From: Punica granatum
Taxonomy: Eukaryota > Streptophyta > Magnoliopsida > Myrtales > Lythraceae
Direction: 5' to 3'
Length of the DNA: 64,000 bases
NCBI RefSeq assembly: GCF_007655135.1
Contig: NC_045130.1
Location: forward strand, 7,688,001 to 7,752,000
Of this stretch, positions 56,454 to 64,000 are shown in pieces. Below the pieces are notes generated by a model that was given only the letters and a program-made list of their open reading frames with translations, did no database searches and was not told the DNA's origin. The position numbers and the translations under genes are program-made. Position 1 is the first letter of the stretch. The number at the start of each line of letters is the position of its first letter.

Positions 56454-56462
56454 GGTCCTAGT

Positions 56463-56578
56463 ACCAAATATATATATATATATATAACATAAAAAAGTAC
56501 AAATAATTTCATCACGAGCATCAAACTGAAATCTCTAAATTATCAAACGTAGATATATATCACTATACACCACATTTT
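56463..56578 (-). mobile_element. SINE-like retroposon, family A
   Basis: On the minus strand GTGGTGTATAGTGATATATA (A-box-like), AGAGATTTCAGTTTGATGCT (B-box-like) and CGTGATGAAATTATTTGTAC. It begins one base after the hAT target duplication and runs into a (TA)n stretch. Confidence 0.5.
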
Positions 56579-57420
56579 TTATAAATTTATTAAGCGTGAA
56601 CATACGCTGCTACACTAAAATCCCTTTTCTCACTAATTCAAGTAATTTAAATTAATAGTTGATTGCGATCCACCCGAATCATTTATGAACCCAATATTCC
56701 TTATGGACCTTCTAATATAGGATAACATTATTCGTATTAATTCGAACTGATAGGTGATCTTTATATATTATCTATCACTCCTTCACTCCCTTTCCTTTTT
56801 TTTTCCTCCCAAATATTATCGCTTATAAAGCAAATTGAGCATTTTCTGGCGATTTATTTTCTTTTTTTCCCTGGCCTCCTGAATTCTACACATCGCAATT
56901 TCCCACAGTTTGATAAGTTTTCGCTTTACTGGGCCTGCGAACGAGACGGCGTGAGATTATTCAAGACTACCGTAGGTGCTTTTCGGGCTTGATCCTAATT
57001 ACTGGCCAGGCCCACTAGCTTTTCTAAAGTTATGGGCCAGATGAGCCCATTTTCCCGTTAAGAAGGTGCGCTTCATGGAGCCCATAATAGAAAGTATACA
57101 GAAACGAAGTGGGCTGATGAAATTCAATTCATGGGCTTTTTATTGCTTTGGAATTATCCCTCAATTAGTTGATCTTGTCGACTTAGGCGGGGCCCAACCC
57201 ATTAGAGCAACAAGATTCTTTTGTATATTGTTCGAATTAATTTTCTGAGTTAGATATTTTTGTGTGTGCATATTATATAATAATTTAAAAATATACATGT
57301 TATTCTTTCTGCTTTTGTTGCTTTCAAGTTTCAATCTCAACCCCAGCCAGAGTGGATAAGAAACGTCCTGCTTCTCTCAATTTTGTTTTCAAATAAAGAA
57401 AAACTAATGATCCTCGATGG
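56579..57420. other. Intergenic region with GGCCCA cluster
   Basis: Between about 56930 and 57200 there are several GGGCC/GGCCC motifs (GGGCCTGC, AGGCCCAC, TGGGCCAG, GGGGCCCAAC), as at 16140-16720. No coding frame with a recognised domain accompanies them. Confidence 0.4.
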
Positions 57421-57429
57421 GGGTTAAAT

Positions 57430-57602
57430 GCAATCATATTTATTCTCGACAAAAAATCAAGAAATTCTTGGTTCGAATTTCATTAATGAAATACGGTTTG
57501 AATCAAGATATTTTCGGTTCGATTTTTATTAGTAGGACTCCTTACACTTCCGGCTCTCCTATCTAGGTTTATAAGTATATCCATTGTAACAAAAAAGAAA
57601 AC
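57430..57602 (+). mobile_element. SINE-like retroposon, family A
   Basis: A duplicated B-box-like motif (TCTTGGTTCGAATTTCATTA and TTTTCGGTTCGATTTTTATT), AGTAGGACTCCTTACACTTC, and a terminal ATCCATTGTAACAAAAAAGA match the 3' half of the family. Possibly two nested or tandem copies. Confidence 0.5.
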
Positions 57603-58704
57603 TAAAAATTCTTTCATTCCCCGATGGATAGTCTGTCTCATGTATATATATATTCATCATGTTTGAGAAGTATACTTTGTTATGAACAAAATATATATAA
57701 ATATGTGTATTTGTTTTATGTATATAACTATGTATAATAAAATTTCCGAGTCAGTTATTTAATAAATAATGAATGATAATCTAAGTAGAATTTTGCGCGT
57801 AAATTAATTAATAAGAAGATCTGTTGTAAATTTCTTCGTTGGGTGAATATTTGTTGTAAATTTTAGTACTTTCTTTGTACTACATGTTATATACAAACCA
57901 CAACTATACATTGTAAATACTCCTATATGCTCATCAAACATACTATTGTCCATATATGTGGTAAATTTGAAAATGATATATATTTATAAGAAACCTTGAC
58001 ATTCAAATTCATGCTGCATAACTCGTACCAAACGCTTTGCAAGATTTTCTTGTTCCTTTTCATTTGATGACGGAAATGCGTGATTTATTGGATTCGCCCC
58101 TTGATCATAAGAATTGGATCAAATCGATCTTGCCCAGGATTTTATTATAATATGCATATGGAAAAGACTCTAAAATATAGGAAAAGAAAAGTAAACGTAG
58201 TTTTCAGTCCGGAGAAGCTAAGGGGAAAATAAGAAATGTAATGCAAAATTTTCTTACTTATCTCAAAATTATTATAATGAAAAGATTTACTGTTAACAAA
58301 TATTAAAGATCATGCTAAAAACATGAAAGTATTTTTCTTTATTGAGTTAACGCCATTTTTTTAACCTCATACCATTTCCATTGGCTTTCGCAAATCATAT
58401 CGATCAATAGTATAATATATTTGACATTTTATATTTTTTTTCAGTGAGATTATGAATGTCTTTAACCTATTAACTAAGACTTGGCCTATTTGGGTGTCAA
58501 TTTGATCTTAACTATGAAATGCTTTAATAAATTTCCAATTCGTGCACTACAAATAAAGTTCTTGACACGTAATTGCTTATATGTAATTGTCACTAGTCTT
58601 CCCTGCAATGTTTATGCTTCTAAAATGGGGGCAAATATCACAAACCTTATTAACTCTAAAGAAAATCAGTATCTAAATAACCAATTTTTTTTTTTTTTAG
58701 AATA
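57603..58704. other. Intergenic region, no gene seen
   Basis: AT-rich sequence with no supported feature; ends in a T13 run immediately before the long-TIR element. Confidence 0.45.
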
Positions 58705-59869
58705 GTGGGAAAAGTATACATTTTATCCTATAGGTTGTCATTTTTCTGCTTTTGTCCTTTTTCTATTTTCCTTATCATTTTTATCAATTACCTTACATTA
58801 CTTTTCTATTTTGATCATTTCGTCAAGTTTTCCGTTAAATATGCTGAGTTGGATTACCTTAACTGCCAAGTCAGTGACACATCATCAATTTTCTATTTCA
58901 TTTTCCTCCCATTGAACCAAACCGAGCAATCGAGGGTGTGAAATGAACCCAATTCAAAAATCTAGCTTCTTACAATTATCCTTCTATTCATTAAGATTTA
59001 TCTCAATATATTCTTAGAAAAAATTAAAAAGGAAAAAGGAGAAAAAACAAAGAAGAATTATTTATGGAAGAAGCTGAAAAGCCATGCAGCTATATCTCTC
59101 CTTCTTCTTTTTGGTCGAGAATCTAACAAAGCATAAGCAATATCAAATTTTCCATTAGACGAACCAAAATCTGATTCAACCCAAAGGAGATAACTTCGAC
59201 TAAGAGTAATAAGGACCAAAACACAACGCAACCACAATTCCCAAACACAAAGACCGAATTTAATTGGAGCGGGCAAAGGAGATAACCAATCCAACTGAAA
59301 GCAGCCAGAAGAAAAAATGGAGAGGCATGATGAAACGGTCTACTTCTTCCTCTGCCTTTTTTTTTTCCCCCTGAATGTGATGTGAAATTGAATTTTCTTA
59401 TACGTATAAATTTTGAGAATTCTTTGCATTAGAGATGATGTACTTCCACAAATACATATAATTAATACATAGAACAGGATCTCCACAAAAAATTTTGCTT
59501 CGATCTGAGAAGAAGAGGAAGAAGAGATGTGGCGGCTGTTCATCTTATTTTTCTTCTTCCTTCGATTTTTTTTTTTTTTTTTACTTTGAAAAAGTGTAGG
59601 ATGAGTGTTACCCGTTAAGAGTTTCACCAGTTTCGACTACTCGATTTGGTTCAAGGGGAGGAAACACATTGAAATAGAAAATTGATGATATTTCGCTGAC
59701 ATAGCATCCAAGGCAAACAAAGTCAGCATAGTTAATGAAAAAGTAGACGGAAGGACCAAAATGGAAAAGGAACATAAGGTAAAGGATGAAAACAATAAAA
59801 GAAATAAGAAAAGGATGAAAACATAAAAGTGATCAAATTTAAAGAACTAAAAGTATACTTTTTTTCCAG
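58705..59869. mobile_element. Long-TIR transposon, about 1.17 kb
   Basis: The left arm (GTGGGAAAAGTATACATTTTA, then GCTTTTGTCCTTTTTCTATT, CATTTTGATCATTTCGTCAA, TATGCTGAGTTGGATTACC) pairs with the right arm read inverted (CTGGAAAAAAAGTATACTTTT, CATCCTTTACCTTATG, CATTTTGGTCCTTCCGTC, TATGCTGACTTTGTTTGCC). Arms run to about 180-200 bases, which favours a Mutator-like element. The target duplication is not clear. The interior of about 750 bases includes a minus-strand open frame (59294-59058) that could be captured host sequence. Confidence 0.6.
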
Positions 59870-60308
59870 AATAATTAATGTAAAAATTGAACATTATCAA
59901 CTTCTCTCTTCAGCTGTCCTCTCACGTCTCAAAATTTGGTTAGCACCAAAAAAGAAAGAGTTTCAAAATTCCCCTTCTCTCTCCAATCCCAAGCCTCTCT
60001 TTTCGCGTTCTTCTATCCCCATCTTCCTCTCAGACATAGCCACCACTTAATTTTATTTCAACAATTATAATTTAAACTAATTTTTAAAATATATACTTGA
60101 AAGTACAAATTCTCATAATAAATTTCGCTAAGTAATTTTATTGAAAAATGCTCGAAATGACAACCATGAACAAGCCATGGTGATTTGTATCGGTGAAATG
60201 GTTAGGTTCTTTTACCTCTACATAGGACGATTCAAATGGTTTGATGCCTAGTCCCCTCGAGCAAGTTCATAAAAGTGGTGCATATAAAACGTGTCAAGTT
60301 CATATTTA
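59870..60308. other. Intergenic region, no gene seen
   Basis: AT-rich with a pyrimidine-rich stretch at 59960-60040. No supported gene. Confidence 0.45.
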
Positions 60309-60341
60309 TGTGTGTGTGTGTGTGCGCGCGCGCGCGCGCGC
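60309..60341 (+). repeat. (TG)n(CG)n alternating tract
   Basis: ATGTGTGTGTGTGTGTG runs directly into GCGCGCGCGCGCGCGC: 33 bases of unbroken purine-pyrimidine alternation, a classic sequence for Z-DNA formation and a likely polymorphic microsatellite. Confidence 0.95.
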
Positions 60342-60363
60342 TTAGCATTTACATAGTTTAACA

Positions 60364-60707
60364 TAGCGTTTGATAATAAAGTTAAGTTTGATTTAATTTG
60401 ATTTGATAAGATTAAGAAAAAAGTAGTTGAAAAAAGTATGTGAGAGAATTTGAAAAAAAAAAGATTAAAAAGTAATAACTGTGTTGTTGAATTGAGAAAA
60501 AAAAGTGTTGAAATTGAGGAAAAGTGTTGAATAGTTGAGAGAATTTAATATTATAAAATTAATTGTAATAATATATAAGAAAAATATTGAGATTATTCGA
60601 AGAAAAAGATAAAAAAAATGATTGTGTTGTTGAATTGAGGGAAAAGTAAAATAAAATAAAGTTAAGTTAAATTAAATAAAATCAAACTTTGTTATCGAAC
60701 ATAGAAT
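60364..60707. mobile_element. MITE-like element, family M (copy 4)
   Basis: The ends ATAGCGTTTGATAATAAAGT and, inverted, CTATGTTCGATAACAAAGTT pair well. The interior has ACTGTGTTGTTGAATTGAGA, AAAGTGTTGAATAGTTGAGA and GATTGTGTTGTTGAATTGAG, as in the copy at 54727. Confidence 0.65.
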
Positions 60708-62640
60708 AACAGTCGCAAATCTCTTTGAAATTTAACTTTTAATGGAGTTTGAGGTTAGATTTTCATGCTGGACATATTAAAGAATAATCTATGTATATAT
60801 AAAAAGTTTAATACAAGTGCATTAAATAGTGGTGTAATTGTAAATAAATACAATTAATTCAAATTAATAAAATAAATATAAAATAAATACATAATAAAAT
60901 CAATATACAAGTTCTGAAAATATATGCATACATATATAAAATAAAGATATGTGTTAATTCACATGAACAAAATAAGAAATAAATATATATGTTATGAAAA
61001 TATATATACATATATATACATGAAAATCTATTCTAGTAATTGTTTTTAATAATTACTAGTAGACAAGTGATCATGTAATTGTCTAGATATATAAAAATTC
61101 TATGTTTCTTAGTTTATTTAATTTTTCATATTACGGGAATGCAACTTTGCGCTTTATATAATTCTTCACATTTACCGTAATTAAAATTAAAAATTAATTA
61201 AATCTAGAAAAAAGAAGTTCACTTCTAGAGTTAACTATATTTTCATTTTTCAAATTCTTTTAAATCCTATTATGTTTCTATTCATATAATCATCATAAGA
61301 TTTAAAAGAATTCACATGTTATATTTTTTACAACAGAAACATCCTCACACACGTGCAAGGTAAATATGATTTACGAATACTATGATAAAATAAATAATGG
61401 AAGGTTTACAAATTATTAAAAATACCTTCTTATTGTTATTATTTATTTACAAGTTTATTGTTCTTTGCTACATTCTGTATTATTTTCATGTATGGTTGAA
61501 AATAACTGTTCTAAATAGTCATATCTATTGTATAATTAAAAAAATGAAATGATAGAAGTGAAGAGAGGGACGTTAATTTTCTGGTGAAAAACACAGAGAG
61601 TAGGATACATCGTAGTCTGAAATAATTCGGAGTCAGTGTAAAGGGCAATTCATGGCGTAAATGCTGATGTTGACTCCACTGTGCATTCTTGTAACCCGGG
61701 CAACCCCCCCATACCAAAAAAAAAAAAAACATCAATCCAACACAACAAATATAGACAGAGAGAGAAGAGTGAGTCAGAGAGTCAGAAGAGACCATTAAAT
61801 TCACTTTGATGATCACCGTTTGATTGCTTTGCTTTGGCTTCTGAAATTGATGACAGAATGATACGAACCCTAATGGCCTCCCCACATCCTGACAAAAATC
61901 TAACCTAAGTCCCCTCCCTATTTCAAAAAGCCTCCCTTATTAGATTTCCTGTGTTTGCTGTCCGTCTCTGTTTTAAACATGATGATAAGGACATTTCGAC
62001 TAGGTTAGGATCTAACTTAAAATCCAAGTTTAATATTCGCTCAATTATATGCATGCGCGTAATTACTATGGTTGTACCCATTGAAAAAAAAAATTCATCA
62101 CGGCTGTTTTTGTGTAACATAGCGACATAGCTAATCATCGATCAGAAACCACGAGGATGTTGCTCAATAAATAATTGAACTCACAGTGGGGGGACTTTAT
62201 TTGTAATAATAAAGAGGTTTTAAATCCAGTGAAAGCATCTCGTGAACAGACCGAGTTGTATTGGAATGACATTAGACTCAATCAATAGGCTGAGAATACC
62301 GGCTATCTCACCAATTTCTCAGTGAGAATGAGCTTTACTGTGTAGATCTAGAATCTTGATTTGAGAGTTATCACTTATAAACGACGATCGGGATCCAAAA
62401 TATAATGAGTCAATAACATCTTTCTCTTTCCCTTTTATGAGAGCACATAGGAGGTGTTCCACTCTATTTGATTGAAACTATTCTTATTTGGATGTCGGTT
62501 CGGCTTGAATCTGACCATGATGAGGTGCTTTTAATGAATTCAATAACATCCGTTGATTACGATAAATCTTATAAGAATAATATATTGGCTGAGATTTGTC
62601 TGGACGTTTTTTTATTTTGTGCACCAATTAATTAGGGCAA
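60708..62640. other. Intergenic region, no gene seen
   Basis: AT-rich to about 61500, then less so. A 124-codon minus-strand frame (61885-61511) has no recognised domain and crosses a C7/A13 tract, so it is not called. Possible decayed SINE around 62290-62370. Confidence 0.4.
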
Positions 62641-62814
62641 GGTTTTTTAATATTAGATTAGAAACCCGCCAAGCACACACTTTCACAGCCCGAGCTAGAG
62701 CTCTATCACATAGAGGGAGAAGTGTGCCTGTCCTCTTTGAAAATACTTTTGGTGATCACTAGCTAGTTTCCATTTTCCCAGAGTCCTACCCCGGCCGCGG
62801 TCACAGGGCCAAGC

Positions 62815-62822
62815 TATATAAA
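62815..62822 (+). promoter_or_regulatory. Possible TATA box near the right edge
   Basis: TATATAAA within CAAGCTATATAAATGCC, just downstream of a GC-richer stretch (CCCCGGCCGCGGTCACAGGG). The composition change and the strong TATA match suggest a plus-strand promoter with start near 62850. No coding frame of useful length follows within the window, so it could serve a non-coding RNA or a gene with a short first exon. Confidence 0.25.
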
Positions 62823-64000
62823 TGCCATTAACGATAAATCCCATAATTTTTTTATGGTTAACTTGTTTCCCGAAATTAAAGTAGTCTTCCAATCACATAT
62901 ACATATGCTTGATGATTATCAAGGATAGCTACATGGACTGCCAACCAAGGTCGTCTGAAACTGTCCTACTGTTTTTCTCGCATGTCCATTTTCCTGAAAT
63001 ATCAGTCGGATGAGCCATTAGCAACTTCTTCCCTTTGAGTCTTCATGCTTTAATTGCCAAAACATGGGATAGAAAATACTCCGTGCCCTAGAAGAAAGCA
63101 CTGCACAGGTTCAATTTTAACAGGACCTTCATATTTTCTCCGATAATATCAAGCAACTGTCCAGTGACTATTTAATTCTCCCCGTTCATCGATCTCTTAA
63201 CCTATCCTTAGTTACCATAAATATACAAAGATGCTTTCCGAACTCGCGAGAATATAGTATAGAGCTCTCATGGTCTAATCTCCTCTCCTCTTAAATGAAA
63301 GGGACAAGAAATGTAAGGATTCACGAACTCTTAAGATATAAAAATATTTTATTTAGATTCTTCCTGCCCCAGGGGTACTATCAAAGCCATTAATTTACTC
63401 ATTTGGTGTTGGTAAAATAAAAAATATTCTGATGTATGAAATAAAATATATGAAATGTGTGTATTATTGTATGTATCTGTTTGATCTGCTGCAGCTTGCT
63501 CTCATATAATGTAACAAGACAAGACTCCATGGTCTAGGCATAATCAACAGGTCCCATCATCTATCACCTCTTTCGAAAACTGTAGACCTCACAGATGTAA
63601 TAGGAGCCATTAGCATCGTTTTGATCTCATTTGCACAAAAAAATGTCATGCTTTCTTGAGGACAGAGGTCTTCCCTAAAGCTTCCCTAACTCGTGCAATT
63701 TTTTATCGACTCGTTTACTGTTCAACAGGTAATGCATTTCCCGGGTAAGCTGTTGAACGAATCCCATATATTATTAGGCGAGATTATGCAGTATCACTTG
63801 ACAGCATCATGTCAATGCTGACAAGTTTCCATAAGCATATAGGTAAGTCCTTACAGCATGTAAAACTTCCCGAGGGATGAAAATCTTGTCATCGACAGTT
63901 ACATATGTTCAACACAAGTTTACAAAATAAAGAAGATGAAGAAGCAAAAGCTCGAAAACAGAGCAAGAGGATGTTACTCCTTTATTATTTGTCAAACTAA
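62823..64000. other. Right-edge region, no gene called
   Basis: The composition is less AT-rich and free of obvious repeats, unlike most of the window. TTCAACAGGTAATG-type and CTGCTGCAG stretches could be splice sites, so introns or untranslated regions of a gene extending past the window are possible. I cannot support a coding frame. Confidence 0.3.

Noticed and set aside
61735..61790. miR156-like sequence (GACAGAGAGAGAAGAGTGAG)
   Set aside because: Only partly similar to the mature microRNA as I recall it, and no complementary arm nearby to form a precursor hairpin.
61511..61885. 124-codon minus-strand open frame
   Set aside because: Crosses a C7 and A13 tract and has no domain; looks like chance.
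1..64000. CRISPR arrays, operons, bacterial signals
   Set aside because: No spacer-repeat structure; gene structure and transposons are those of a plant nuclear genome.

Overview
The window is plant nuclear DNA, most likely from a eudicot. It is AT-rich and gene-poor, its two host genes are broken by GT-AG introns, and most of the rest is plant transposon debris: a Ty1-copia element, LINE 3' ends, tRNA-derived SINEs, a TRIM, and hAT, Harbinger and other MITEs. I could not fix the species. Nothing here looks bacterial, organellar or viral beyond retroelements.

Two host protein genes are well supported, in convergent orientation about 10 kb apart. (1) A BODYGUARD-type alpha/beta hydrolase lies on the plus strand at 10385-15293. 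Its four exons join in frame to 475 residues and keep an AHSLG nucleophile elbow plus plausible Asp and His partners; the family acts in cuticle/cutin formation. (2) A bHLH14/MYC-type transcription factor lies on the minus strand at 30111-25081. Its two exons join to 467 residues: a bHLH-MYC_N (JAZ-interacting) domain, then a 3.6-kb intron, then the basic helix-loop-helix and an ACT-like tail. The family acts in jasmonate signalling. Its promoter has a TATA box, a G-box, a T14G12 tract and an upstream TRIM with a second G-box.

Layout: 1-0.7 kb, AT-rich, no feature. 0.7-4.9 kb, a non-coding LARD-like element with periodic and purine-rich repeats. 4.9-10 kb, direct repeats, SINEs and a LINE 3' end. 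10.4-15.3 kb, the BODYGUARD-like gene, with a SINE in intron 2 and a hAT MITE in intron 3. 15.3-25 kb, MITEs and several AT-rich tandem arrays. 25.1-30.1 kb, the bHLH gene. 30.7-41 kb, TRIM, SINEs, LINE end, MITEs and microsatellites. 41.7-47.6 kb, a recent copia insertion (198-bp LTRs differing at one base, TTGGT target duplication) nested in an older GC-rich inverted-repeat element. 47.6-64 kb, SINEs, MITEs, a 572-bp hAT element with a perfect 8-bp target duplication, a 1.2-kb long-TIR element, a TG/CG tract and a possible TATA box near the right edge.

The two host genes are not obviously one pathway; any link (jasmonate and epidermal/cuticle biology) is speculation from family knowledge. 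I found no convincing new biological system. The most useful leads are the split bHLH gene and its promoter, the young but disabled copia copy, the unusual tandem and nested MITE structures, and an unexplained open frame inside BODYGUARD intron 3.
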